The position numbers and the translations under genes are program-made. A stretch of 64,000 bases of DNA, taken from positions 992,001 to 1,056,000 of the forward strand of contig VSJF01000008.1 in NCBI GenBank assembly GCA_009739215.1, read 5' to 3'. Below are positions 24,481 through 35,907 of this stretch, one piece after another (position 1 is the first letter of the stretch; every line of letters begins with the position of its first letter). Below the pieces are notes generated by a model. That model was not told where the DNA came from, searched no databases, and saw only the letters and a program-made list of their open reading frames with translations. Source of the stretch: Floccularia luteovirens (Eukaryota; Basidiomycota; Agaricomycetes; Agaricales; Squamanitaceae).

Positions 24481-25442
24481 ACCATACTAGACCTCCAATT
24501 TTGAGGATGTAAATCAATAGATGTCCAGGCCGGCCTGCAGTCAAAATCACAAGATCAGTAATAATTGACGAGGTCAGAGGTGAGGATACGATCCCTGCTA
24601 ATGCAAAGTACGCTGATATATAGGACAAGAATCTTCTGTTCCAATTAGCTAAAACAGATCTTTGCAGGATGCTTCAAAGGGGACTTTTTTGGCTGGAAGT
24701 AGTTAGAATCGTAGACAAAGCTCTCGATTTACTTATTAGTAATTATTTGGTTTTTCTGTTTGCTGAATAATCAACCTGTGCATCGTCAAGGGCAAGCACT
24801 ACGAACAAACCTCGCGAGTTTGTTGGGCGATGTATCATGCTCATGAATCACAATTCTGATGTAGCTGGAGAGCTGGTTCCGTCAATTTTGATCCTTCATC
24901 GGACAATGTTGCGAGCTTCCGCAATCAATGCCACCAAAGATCCTACTTGTGCTGAAATCTCACTAGCACTTGTTATAATCGCTCTGATAGATCCTGACCT
25001 TTGATTGGTGTATCAGTTTCCATCAACAAAGTCTTTTAAAGCTTTCGGTGGCGTCACCATGTATCCTGTCACAGCCTTAGGCCTATGATATTTGCTCCAA
25101 AATAACTGGAATCTCCTTCGAAACCTCTTCTTGGACACTCTTTAATTAATCAAGATTGATCTTACGGAAACCCTGCCTGTGGGCTATCCATCTGGTCATT
25201 GCACTGTGCTGAGTTAGTGTTGATTTGCCCCGTTTATATCATAGATGGCCAACTTTACCATATCACAGGCCAGAATACAAAACTGGTCAATCAAAGAGGT
25301 AAGACTCATACAACCTCGTTTTCTGACTTGAAGCATACCCATTCATAACTTATTGTATTCATTCAGACTCAATCACTCCAGTCTTTGTCTTGCAGGCCTC
25401 GACATTAAGCATTTGCTCCTAGTCCATCTTAATCTTCTCACT
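24481..25442. other. Gene-poor spacer
   Basis: No gene is supported. A minus-strand stretch near 24900-25020 can be read as a helix-rich peptide (ASEISAQVGSLVALIAEARN). It could be N-terminal debris of the adjacent NLR relic, but frames break and the match is not specific. Confidence 0.3.
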
Positions 25443-26462
25443 ATGCGCAACTCAGTACCTGTGGCATGGCCTTTTCACCATGAAAGTGGTGGTAGCGGGT
25501 CGCGCCCCGGTCTGCTTGACGAGCGCCGCTTTTCCACGAGTGCTTCAAGTCCAACATACGACCCTCGATATAGGAGTGTGAGTTGTCATTATGTAGCCTT
25601 CTCCCCAATGATGCAAATATTTTAACAGAATGTCTTTATGCAACCGGTATTGTTACGTTCACCAGAGTCAGCTTCTCCCCCCGATATACAGTACAGTGCG
25701 ACGACAGACCCAGACACTGCATTCGATCCTCGACATTATCCGTCCCCATCATATAACATCATTGTTGGCTCTGGTTGGAAAAATTCCACCAACACCACCG
25801 CTCCCGAAATTCCCCCTGGTGCGTCTGAAGGGAGTTCATCGTTTTGGGCAGAAAACTTCTATAACACATCCCCTCACTACAGTTCATCAGTTATATCTCC
25901 TATTATGTCACCCTCATATTTGTTCTCGGACTTGTCATTATCGCCAGGAAGTCAAATCCACCAACTTCATAGGAGAATAAGTGAGCTGAAACAAGAGTGC
26001 AGCATGACAAGACACGCACAGGAAGTTATGCAGGGTTCCAGGAGTAATTCACCACCCTCGCCACCGCTCTCTGCATCTTTCCAAGCATCATGGAGGACCC
26101 GCACGGAGATACGCAAGAAGCTTTTCTGCTCGCTTAATCGCGCAGGCATCGCCCTATGTGCATGGCACAATTCAAGGCGGGAACGTCGCCAGTTTCCTGC
26201 ACACCATGCCCCTCCTGGTCACTTAAACTGTGGCTGTACTCATGAAGAAGGACTCTTTGAGGCAAGTTTGACACGCCATGGAGTCGGTAGCTACCTCCCA
26301 GGTGAAAATGTACGGATGGACTCGGCATTAAGGAACCCACTCTTGAGGCTCTTGCAAGGATGCTATGGTTACAAGGACGGCGACTTTGAACGTTTGAAAA
26401 ATTCTAATGAATGGATGGAGGGCGAGTCGCCCGAGTGCTGGGAGCGACGACTGAGAGAATAA
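25443..26462 (+). CDS. Conserved basidiomycete protein of unknown function
   Basis: Two exons in phase, 25443..25577 and 25629..26462, with a 51-nt intron; 322 aa. The first two thirds are Ser/Pro/Thr-rich and look disordered. The C-terminal 150 residues are ordered-looking: WRTRTEIRKKLFCSLNRAGI, CGCTHEEGLFEASLTRHGVG and YLPGENVRMDSALRNPLLRL, then GCYGYKDGDFE. I recognise this C-terminal block as recurring in Agaricomycete predicted proteins without an assigned role. No signal peptide, membrane helix or catalytic motif is evident. The start at 25443 was chosen over an upstream in-frame ATG (25353) because the upstream extension lacks similar composition. The distal start remains possible. Confidence 0.7.
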
Positions 26463-26624
26463 GGTCCTTTTGCAAGGGGGCGGTTTCGGCGGTGAAGTAA
26501 AGAGGAAAAAATTGAATCACATGTTTTAGACGTACAATGTTGCTATATACAAGGTAGTTGAAAGAGATATGTATGATTTTTGTCGTACGATGATTTACGC
26601 AGGGATTTTTTTACTTTAAAGAGC

Positions 26625-26850
26625 TGTTAAACAATTAGAACATAAATACAATTCAAAAGTTCCATTGGGATTTTTAGTGACACCAGTCAGATCAAGAAGT
26701 ATATCTTCTAATAGACCATCGTTATCGGGCAAAGCAGGTTCAGGTTCATATCTGCCAGACGAAGTCTGATGAGGCCAATTACGCCGAATGTCATCAATAA
26801 AGTTGTTTTCATCGAAATTATTCTGAGCAATTCACGATATCGGGGTTAAC
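26625..26850 (-). mobile_element. Helitron-associated ORF relic (possible)
   Basis: The minus strand reads LLEDILLDLTGVTKNPNGTF followed by ELYLCSNCLTAL and a stop. A 'GV...NPNGTF.L.LC..C...L' pattern is typical of the N-terminal cysteine block of proteins encoded with fungal Helitrons. No helicase or Rep domain is nearby, so only a scrap remains. The assignment rests on one short motif. Confidence 0.4.
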
Positions 26851-28215
26851 TCAGAGGTAAGCTTGGGTAGTAGACTGATGAACCACACGATGAAGACATT
26901 TCAGCAAACATCAAAAAAATGAAGTCAGAAATGAAGTCCACATGACCTCTAGCTTTCATGGTAAACGAAACTTAAGTAATAGAGTTAAAAAAAGTAGCAG
27001 GAATAATGAATTAATGTGTAGAGATGCATCTATGCTCTCCTGTTCCCGAAGATTTAGGAGGAGCTGCCAAAAGGAAAAGCAAATAGATAGGAAAAACATA
27101 CCTCACACCACCTACTTCAACCCCAACTTCTGCGACAGCTGTGTTTTCTGACCCTTAGGACGTGTGGCTACATACTCTGCTTCCTGGGGCCTTGCACGGA
27201 GTAACTTAGACATTTGAAAGGAGCAAGATCGTTGAGAACCTGTAGACATCTCTCGGAAGAGGTGATGCTACTCGATCGAAAACAAAAAACTGTAATTAAC
27301 AAAACGCCGGAAAAAAAATTTGGACTTCCTCCTCGAGCTCCGAATATATGCAGAAGATTGCCTCTTTATCAAATGGTGAATTCTTTGCTTCTGTCCAAGT
27401 CACCCTACCTGTGCATTTCTGGACATGTGGTTACCACGCGACCCGAAATGCACAAAGGTGAGCTGCTTGTCAGACTTATACTCCCTGGATGTATATCTCG
27501 GGACGTATCATAAAGAGTTTGAACACCCAGTGCAAGTCTTCGTAGCATCAGTTCTACAGGCACAGTGATTGGGGGAAGATGAACGTTGACAATGGGAGAG
27601 TTGAAAATTGAATCGTGGTTCGAGGCTGCTTATCATATAGCCCATCCGGCAATTGCCTCACATCAAATCTTGGCTATCATTGGCTCTACTTGACTGTGTA
27701 ACTATTCTTCGGCGCCAATTGTAGGAAAAGTGATAAATGATAACTTCTCTCGTCGACGTCGTAATGCCTACAGTGCTTATGTTCTAGTTTTATGTACTAC
27801 ACTGTTTCTTTCGGTGAGGATCTCCCTGGACAATCGTTAATAACGATGTAGTGAGCACCATGACGGCTACGTTGCGATTGAAGTGGCTAATCCAGCTAGT
27901 GAAAGTGTTATTATATATTCCCAATGATCTTCGGTGATGTTCCAATTTATATTGGGTGAAATTAGAGGTCACTGGCAGTCTCAAAGATATAACATAATGA
28001 GCTGGAAGACAGTGGTCGCTACTCACCCTCAAGTCACGAGGTTCTAATGATCTCCTTTTGCATGAATCTAGCATCTTGAGACCAAAGCCGATTATTAGGG
28101 CCATTATTTGATAACATTGTTAAGTTATGATCAAACTGTAAAACAGGCATAAAGTGGGACTCGCTGCAAGGGCTCTCACGGCTGACCTTGTTAACAGCAC
28201 ACCTGAAAGATAGTA
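26851..28215. other. Gene-poor spacer
   Basis: No gene is supported. A minus-strand peptide near 27110-27210 (MSKLLRARPQEAEYVATRPK) is followed by a good splice donor and may be an isolated exon or transposon debris. Nothing else stood out. Confidence 0.3.
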
Positions 28216-29043
28216 TTAGTGGGATGTTTGGAAGTAAAGCTTCGGATAGCGCTTGTTGGTAATATATTCATTGAAACCCTTGAGTTCGCAATAAAATTCC
28301 TTGAGGGCATAAGTACGCTCTAGCAGAAGCAATGCAACCTCCACGTGCTGATTCACCAAGCCAAGGATTCGTAGTTGGTTCCATGGTAATTCAATAGTCA
28401 CGTCATTAGTTATATGTTGAGGTAGGATGAGGTGCTGTAGATCTGGTGCATCGTATAGTAAGGAGAGATCCAATGTTTCGTTGATACTAGAAGAATCTGA
28501 ACTATTTGGTATTTGGATCTGGACAGATTTGAGATCATGAATTCTCCCATTTGCGCCTTTCAGGGCATGGATAAAGTCGCATTTGGGGAGATATAAAATA
28601 ATGGAATTCCACTGGTCCGCATAGTCCGCAAAGATTTGCAAAATTTGTGTGTACAGTTGCTTCTGTTCCTCCGTGAAATTGTGGTCATGCTTGAATTGTG
28701 CCATAATGCGGATGTGAAGACGTTCGTCGTCTGTGCGTGCTAGCCATTCCTTAAGAATAAGTGAACGTGCATGCATCTGTTCAGTGTCTGTTGTAAATCC
28801 AAAATAAATGTATTTCCATAAAGCGGAATCTCCCCAGGCAACTTTCCGCCAAGACTTGCAGACTGCACCCAGGCGAAGAGGTTCATGGCTATCGCGGAGA
28901 AGGTTTTCCTTTGTGTCCTCATATGGATTACGAACTGAAGGGATCTTGAAATTGGAGCGGTATGCCTCATGCTCGAGCCTGAAAATGGTCGACAACAGTT
29001 CTGGAGATAGTCGAGCAACTGAGGTAGTGAAAGGACCATGCAT
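28216..29043 (-). CDS. F-box-like protein (short)
   Basis: A single open frame of 275 aa. The N-terminus ARLSPELLSTIFRLEHEAYR with LRLGAVCKSWRKVAWGDSAL then WKYIYFG is the degenerate F-box seen in large Agaricomycete families. Leucine-rich stretches follow (LSLLYDAPDLQHLILPQH, LPWNQLRILGLVNQHVEVAL). These proteins would act as substrate adaptors of SCF ubiquitin ligases. At 275 aa it is shorter than the usual 400-600 aa, and it ends abruptly after KGFNEYITNKRYPKL, which suggests either a missed 3' exon or a truncated gene. The first Met is the one directly ahead of the F-box. Confidence 0.7.
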   Translation of the reverse strand: MHGPFTTSVARLSPELLSTIFRLEHEAYRSNFKIPSVRNPYEDTKENLLRDSHEPLRLGAVCKSWRKVAWGDSALWKYIYFGFTTDTEQMHARSLILKEWLARTDDERLHIRIMAQFKHDHNFTEEQKQLYTQILQIFADYADQWNSIILYLPKCDFIHALKGANGRIHDLKSVQIQIPNSSDSSSINETLDLSLLYDAPDLQHLILPQHITNDVTIELPWNQLRILGLVNQHVEVALLLLERTYALKEFYCELKGFNEYITNKRYPKLYFQTSH

Positions 29044-29461
29044 GATGTTGGTGAAAGTAAGGTTACCTGATTTTCGGATCTGGAGAACATACTACCATTA
29101 TATTACCTTTGTCCCAATTGTTGTGGTTGTAAAGCAACTGGTGGCGTGACTGGTGTGACGTGACCGAGACGAGAATGGACCCTGAACAGGCTTCATCAAC
29201 GCCCGTATCCGTGTCCATGAGAATCTGACCCATTTCAATGATGCTGCGCATTTCAAAACACCCTCCCGCTTCATCTCCGTCTGTCTCTTTGTTCTTTATA
29301 ATCTACCCTCCTTATTTTCTAGTCCTATTTCTCCCCCAAAAGACAGTCTGATCTCCTCACAGTTCTGTGATCCAAGTTCTGCAAGTAGACGTTGGATCCG
29401 TGTTCTAAGGACTTTTGAAACTTTGGTCAAAAAAGGGTGTTTTACAGTACGCAGATTCAAA
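29044..29461. other. Divergent intergenic region
   Basis: The 5' flanks of the F-box gene and the membrane-protein gene. The frames here overlap neither in a recognisable way. Confidence 0.3.
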
Positions 29462-30885
29462 ATGACACTGTTCAACTTGGAGTGGCCGTCCATCCCATTT
29501 CTACGTGAGCAATGGATGTCGGGAGCCAGGTTTCCCGCTATGATCGTACGTTTCTTTCTACCCCCAAGTATACTCCGAGGATTTACAACATTTCTTTCAA
29601 TCAGCTGCAAACATTCTTATATGGTATGTCTCTTGGACTTCTCCCTGACCAATGATGCATTGAACTTATGCGATTAGGATTATATGTCGTCGTTTTCAGT
29701 AGTTCCATTTACCTGCTTCTGAAACGAAAGACCGTGCGCATAACGCTCCTGCTTGGCGTTCTCGCAATGTTTCTCATAGCCTCGGCGGATTTTGGCTTAA
29801 CCCTCTTTTTCTTCTTCCGCATAAGTCTGCCAGGAAATATATCAGGGTCCCACTACAAACTATTAAATTATAAGTTTGTTTTGTATATCACCAACAAGTG
29901 AGTAAGATGTACACTTAATTTCTGGAAGACGCCTTAAACATTTTTTACCAGTGCCCTTGCCATTAACATGTTTGTAAGCACTTTATCTTTGCTGTGTGGT
30001 GTGATCACCTGTCCGACATTCTCATAGGTGGTGCATTGTTATAAACTCTGGAGAAGTATATGGGTTGTAGTTACCATCGGCGGCTATACTGATATGTGGA
30101 ACAAGTGAGTCTCCACTTGGTTGTGTTTTGGCACGGGGAGATCAAATAGCCTTCACTTCAGTCACTGGCTATACTTCCATAACTATGACGTCAAAGATGA
30201 TAAACAAAGTTCTTGCTGCGAGCTTTGCGTCTAATGCAATTGCTAGCCTGACCATGGCATTCCTCATTAGTAAGCATCACCTATTAAATTAGAGCCAAGG
30301 AGATCATTCATTTGCTAAATGAAAAGCTGGTCGCATGGTATGGAATACCCGCAAAGTCCACGCCATGTCAAACTTCACAACCCTAATTAAGACATTCGGA
30401 ATGCCTATTCTGTACGTTAATGAAGACTATGATTATCTTTATCTTCTTATGACACAATATGCAGCGTTGAATCTGGTTCTCTATACACGCTGTATTTGTT
30501 ATTGTACCTATCCCTACATCCGGTTTGTATTTTCAGTTATTGTCAAACTTCTTTGTTTCTCACACAATACGCTTCTTTTCTTTAGCTCGTGCTTGATGCC
30601 TCTCTTACGCAGATCTCTGTGAGTAAACATTTTGAATTGACCATTGTTTGCCTGTCATTGACAAATGTATAGGGATTAGTCGCCACGACTATGATCGTAC
30701 AAGTAGCAAGAAGTCATGATGTTCGTGATAACAACACTACTGTCACCATGATGGCTTCGAATGCCCACGATGGTGTTGTGACCGGTTCCATCCCCCATCC
30801 TCTCACTACCCAACTACCCGCACTTGTTAGGACCAGTACGAGTAGCACTGCTTCGTTGAGTTCTAGTGATAAGGTGTACCGGTGA
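29462..30885 (+). CDS. Seven-helix fungal membrane protein A (one phase problem)
   Basis: About ten exons: 29462..29545, 29605..29623, 29678..29897, 29952..29973, 30028..30104, 30162..30269, 30327..30411, 30465..30522, 30586..30618 and 30673..30885. Membrane helices include LYVVVFSSSIYLLL, ITLLLGVLAMFLIASADFGL and SIWVVVTIGG. The layout and exon borders mirror the gene at 31471-32933: short exon LQTFLYG, HCYKLW, TGRMVWNTRKVH, ESGSLYTLYLLL, then DASLTQISG. The cytoplasmic tail is Ser/Thr-rich (NNTTVTMMAS). Such multigene, seven-helix proteins are widespread in mushrooms; their ligands and roles are unknown. The exon ending at 30104 and the one starting at 30162 do not join in phase (one base off). 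A hidden frameshift, sequence error or non-consensus splice must exist there. Confidence 0.65.
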
Positions 30886-31470
30886 ATGCAGCGGAACGAA
30901 TGATGCGGGATGTGGTGTTTGCATCACATGTCAAACAATAGCTGCATCTACCAAGAAACGGTCGGCCGAGATCCAACAACTGCCCTGAAAGGCGAACAGG
31001 TAGTTTGCTTGTTACAAGTCTTGGCTGGAGCAATGAGCTAAAAGGAACGCGATGGAGAATGTAGCTAAGAAGATTAAATAATCTTGGGCCATTTAAACGT
31101 AGTTTGGTAGCGTGTGTATAGCAATGATATTCTCATCTGGCCTCTTCTAAGAATAGAGGTGCACACACCCCACTTACCCGAAATATCCTATTTTGCTCAC
31201 ACCAAACCCAAGGCAGTTGTTCCCACCGTAAACCAATTGCTAGTCGCTTATATTAAGTTGGCGGGTGGTTTATAAGCGGATACGGGCCTGAATGACCCTC
31301 ATGATATTCTCAGGTGAAACGGAGTCTAATCATTCCTCCCTCTTTCCCCTCACTTGGACGCTGCCGTTTGTATCAATACCCAACTACGACATCCAATCTC
31401 ACTATCCTTTTCTCTTTTTTCTCCCCTTCTGTATAATACACATCCTACTCGCCCGTCTTTCGTGAAGGCT
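30886..31470. other. Spacer between the two seven-helix genes
   Basis: No gene. It presumably contains the promoter of the downstream gene. Pyrimidine-rich sequence (about 31390-31440) lies just upstream of its ATG. Confidence 0.4.
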
Positions 31471-32933
31471 ATGCCTCCGATTGGCACAACTGAAGAAACG
31501 AAAATGATTAAGCCTTCAATGTTTTTTTCGGTGGCAGCGGAGAAAAACTACTCCTCGATTTACGTGTATAGTGCCTCAATATTGGTGCGTAACAACGTTC
31601 AATTCTTCTCTGAAACTCTCCCCTGATTTCCTTTGTAACATAGTTTGAGATGTTTTTATATGGTGATTTTATCAGCTCGCTTAAGAATTCCTTGGCTAAC
31701 AGGTTGTAATCAGGGCTATACACAGCTCTGTTCTTCATCTGCGTCAGAGTCCTGCTCAAATCCCACCGAACCTCACAGAAGATAATGTTGACTTGCGCAA
31801 CTGCCATGTTTGCGCTGGCAACATGTGACGTGATTCTTGCTCTGGCTTATATGTACTGGTTTGTTGTGCGGAATATGGAGATACCAGACAACCATCTTCA
31901 TTTGAAGTTCCTTATTTACATAACCAGCAAGTACGTCCATTCTATGTCAGCCCAAATCTCTCTACAAAACTAACCATTCACTACTTTCCCAGCATTATCG
32001 CCGACTGTCTTGTTGTACGTTTCCCACCAAACCTTCATGTCAACTACAATCGTCTTGACCTCTACACGCAGATCTATCGTTGCTATACTGTCTGGAATAA
32101 CAACAAACGGATCATCGCACTGCCCTGCTTTTTGCTACTTGGAGGATCTGGTTGGTGGATTTTCTGATTTTAGTTTTCCCAGGCTTAAATGTGATACAAT
32201 CAGTGTGCGGATACCTATTCATCGGCCTCTCCGGAGAAGAATACCGTTTCCGGGACCTTCTTACGGCCTTCATGTTTACAACTGTCGCTGTCAACATCAT
32301 TATCACTAGTTTAATGGGTATGTCGTCACGTAAACCGTCGCAATTTTTCTTTGATCATCATGCCTACAACAGCCGGGCGCATCTGGTGGATATCCCGTAA
32401 AGCTCACTCTATACTTGGTCCGGGTCTCTCCCGAAAATACAATGCAGCTATCGCCATCATGTGTGTTACTTCCATTTTTACCTGTCGTTTCGTATCTTGA
32501 TGACGTTGGGAGTAGTATTGAATCAGGGCTAATTTACTCAGTGTATGTTATCTTGGACGCTGCCCTCGATATTGTAAGTGTCTTTTACCTGCTTTCTAGT
32601 CAACAACTCAATGCCACAATTGAAATAGTATGCCCTTGATGCTGGGCTTGCTCAGATGGTTGTAAGTGTTTCAGGCTTATCCTATTCGCAATCCTTGACA
32701 TCAATCATCAGGGAATTGCACCAACGCTGATGATCGTTCAAATTGGGCTTGGTCACAATTCGCACGATGCCAATACCACGATTAGCATGGTGCGTACAGA
32801 AGCGAGAGCAGCCACCACTTGCGATTCAGATTTCGACCCTCCCTCCCCGATACCCACTCCTCAAACAACACAAGTTTCACCAATTGTTATTCCCGGTCAA
32901 CAGCCACATTACGAAGAATTCAGGGTCTCATGA
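31471..32933 (+). CDS. Seven-helix fungal membrane protein B
   Basis: Ten exons in phase: 31471..31584, 31644..31662, 31714..31930, 31993..32014, 32072..32150, 32204..32317, 32373..32460, 32516..32573, 32629..32661 and 32712..32933, giving 321 aa. Segments in order: FEMFLYG, LYTALFFICVRVLLKS, TCATAMFALATCDVILALAY, NIIADCLV, IYRCYTVWNNNKRIIALPCF, VCGYLFIGL, DLLTAFMFTTVAVNIIITSL, MAGRIWWISRKAHSILG, ESGLIYSVYVILDAALDIYA and MVGIAPTLMIVQIGLGH. The tail NTTISM matches its neighbour. The repeated aromatic/hydrophobic helices and the short basic loops support a seven-pass plasma-membrane protein of the mushroom multigene type. A receptor role is speculative. Exon borders match the upstream paralogue, so they are tandem duplicates. 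An in-frame ATG at 31504 is an alternative start. Confidence 0.8.
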
Positions 32934-33517
32934 CCCATGATAAGCCTTCTTTGGCCGTATTCATATTACGCGCCCACGACTTTAACAGGAACCCCACGGC
33001 GTGATCTTGACCCGTTGGATGAACTTCGGATAGAGGACTTTCCAAGAAGTTTGTTCTGTGGGATCATTTACAAGAGGGCGGATTTAATAGGCGACACGAA
33101 TCGCGAAGTCTCTTCACAAAGTGTGGGGTAATAGACCAAGTAATGACTAAAGCAAGCACCGTGGTGGAAGAAGCACCTTCTAGGGTGACCTCGGAAATCT
33201 GGTTTGACCATGGAAATAGTAGGGTCACTTCTAGTTACCAATGCTACATCGTACGATATCATATCATGATGTATCTACCAGTACAATGGAACAAGGCGGC
33301 GCTCTATCTAAAGAGAATTGAGGGGCCTTGTGTATTCTGATTGTACTGATATGGAGAAGTATGGGGAAGAAGCACATGATCACTTATGAGCTAAATAAAC
33401 TCCATGAGCACAAGTTTAAGGAGTAATTGATCGCGAGTAGTCGGTGAGCTGGTGCCACTTGCATGGTGCTGGTGTGAGAGCATTATTGCAAGATAACCTG
33501 AGGTCGTCTTCAACCAG
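32934..33517. other. Intergenic
   Basis: No supportable gene. It separates the membrane proteins on the same strand. Confidence 0.4.
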
Positions 33518-34354
33518 ATGTCTTCAATAGAACCACCACGAATGAACCACGTCTCAAACGTTCCCCGTAGTACCTCGCCATTGGCCTCTCGAAATGACAC
33601 AAATGACACGCGACCTCATCTTCTTCATTCATCGAAAAGCCAGATGGACACCCAATATGTGAATATGTTACTGGCGCTTGATGATATTCCACGATTGCAT
33701 AATTTTCTCGCGTCTTTCTTCACGTGGATCCTCCTGGCAGGTTTTGTCCTGTTTCCAGGAACATTCACAAGTTTGCAGAATTTCGAAATATCTAATGGTA
33801 TTGAACAGCGGTTGGTCAATGCGATTGCGCATGTACCTTTGTAAGTTATGAAATTGGTAATATCTTTGAGTTCAGAGAAAAGATTGATCTTCTTTTCGTT
33901 TGTGTTTCACTTTACAGATTTGTTATAGCGTTCATTTGTTGCGGTATCGGCGCTGCAGGCATGTGTTATCTATGGTGGAGGTGGATGTATAACTACATTT
34001 GGCTGGTTAACAGAATATTTCTGTACGTCACCATCATTAGAACATGTCCAAAAGAAGTGGTCAATACAAACTTACCTTTTGGATATTGTGCGCAGGCCTG
34101 GATTCCTCAATTCCCTGGCAGGTATAATATCAACACTCGCCAATGTTTACGGGGTGCAGCATGGTCACTTTTCCACAACTGGAAAAATCACGATCGTCGT
34201 CACAGCAGCCGCGGCTTTAATTTGTGGCGTGTTCACGTTATTGTATAGTCTATGGTTCATCAGGAGGGTCAAGAATCAGCATGATCATGAGATAGGTCGA
34301 GAAAGAGCTGGAAGACATGGAGAAGGTGTTATAGACCTGTCTAAAGAACACTAG
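33518..34354 (+). CDS. Conserved fungal multi-pass membrane protein
   Basis: Three exons in phase, 33518..33840, 33918..34022 and 34096..34354, with introns of 77 and 73 nt (longer than the window norm); 228 aa. The N-terminal 45 residues are polar. Four hydrophobic segments follow: FLASFFTWILLAGFVLF, LFVIAFICCGIGAAGMCYLW, FLNSLAGIISTLANVYG and IVVTAAAALICGVFTLLYSL. The tail is charged (FIRRVKNQHDHEIG). The motif DIPRLHNFLASFFTW then GFVLFPGTFTSL recurs in fungal predicted membrane proteins. I know of no assigned function. It is unrelated to the two seven-helix genes upstream. Confidence 0.78.
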
Positions 34355-34634
34355 AGCAGAGATGACAATTAGACTTTTTCTTGTAATTATGTATATGATG
34401 TATGTATAAATATATGTACTTAGTCATTGATATATTTCAGACTGTGCTTATCTCTGTTCACCTTTCTTGCGAATGAATTTGACGTCTACACGGTGTCTAC
34501 AACTGGCCGCTCGGCCCGGCATGTTTGGGCGGACTTTAAAAAAAAACTCACGTTGGAAATTTGGTCAAGCAAACGAAAGTGAATAGCGCTTTGGCAAAGT
34601 ACAACTGTCAAATAGTTCCGCTTCTTCGCCCATC

Positions 34635-35711
34635 ATGCGTGATAAAGGCATCTTTAATATAAGAAGGGCTCTGCCTCGCATGGTACGTTTTTGGAAATTT
34701 CGCACCTTATCTCCAATGTTCTAATTGATTTTCCGTAGAGCTGGTCTCCAAAGAACCTCTACAACCTTTGGGCCCGAACTGTGGGCCCCAAATCGAAGGA
34801 GATTGAGTTCAAACATACAATGTCGCAGACACTCTTTCAGCAACGGTGGAAATCAAAGGCTGCAGTTCGTGCATACCATGGAGACTTCATTCCGGAAAAG
34901 GTATTCAAACGTTGGTTTTTGCCTGAAAATATACCAGATGTACGGCCGCGACGAATAACGGCCGGAGATGATAAAACATCGTTAGAGGAGTTCGCAATGA
35001 GGAAAAAGAAAGTGCGGGCTCTTGAGGAAGAAACAGAAAAGAAAGGAATGGCACCAGTCGGAAGTTTGATGTTCTCAGAGGTGGAACGTAGGTTGGACGT
35101 CTTTGTGTTCCGCTGTTGCTTCGTGCACAGTGTGTATGAAGCGCGACGTTTAATCATTCACGGCAGAGTTATGCTCAATGGCAAAAAAGTGAGGATCATC
35201 ACGCTTGCTGACCCACAGCTGGTCCAACTCAAATAACTTTTTTTTCTTATAGCACACAAGCGCGAATACACGCTTGGCACCAGGAGATTTGGTTTCGGTT
35301 GATCCTGACGCAATTCGGTTTTTCAAACCACAAAATGGGGACCATGACAAAGTTAACGAAGGAGAATCGGGACTAACACCCTTTAGCCTTCCACTATATG
35401 CTTCTCCATGGCTGTTTATTCCCCCTTACATTGAGCCCTCATTTGCAACATGCTCGGCTGTATATGTCCGACATCCTACGGCACGACCTGGCTACTCCGA
35501 AATCCCCACACCATACGATGCTGATGGAGCGCTTGTGAGATCTGCTTGGGAATGGTACGTGGAAAGGAGGCCAAGACTGAGGTCTAAATCCCAATTGGCA
35601 AGGATGCCGGAAGATAGGGCATTAAGTCGGATGGAGGACATGCAGCGAGGACGTCGTAAATTAAAAGTGGATATGGAGCGTGTTGACCGAGAAATCGCGC
35701 GCACGAGATAA
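34635..35711 (+). CDS. NAM9: Mitochondrial ribosomal protein uS4m (NAM9 homologue)
   Basis: Three exons in phase, 34635..34682, 34739..35188 and 35253..35711, giving 318 aa. The S4 RNA-binding domain is clear: ERRLDVFVFRCCFVHSVYEA, RRLIIHGRVMLNGKK, then LAPGDLVSVDP, with the typical S4 'AR.L...G.V.VNG......GD' pattern. The N-terminus MRDKGIFNIRRALPRMSWSP then NLYNLWAR is the standard start of fungal mitochondrial S4. A C-terminal extension ends in a basic helix (MQRGRRKLKVDMERVDREIA). It is a component of the small mitochondrial ribosomal subunit, where S4 is a primary 16S/15S rRNA binder. Start and introns follow from the family N-terminus. Confidence 0.92.
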
Positions 35712-35907
35712 TATTTTACGTAATGTTAGTTACAAAAATAGTAATAAGGAAAAGGGGTGGGACATCATTCAATGCAGTGATCAACGATCAATTGAAACCC
35801 ACAAAACTCTTTTAAGAGCAAGTTCGTCCGAACACCAGGGACCATCGGCCATCTTTACTTCCCTGTTCTTGCTCCTTCAAAAATTATCGTTTTTCTCTTT
35901 ATCCGCT

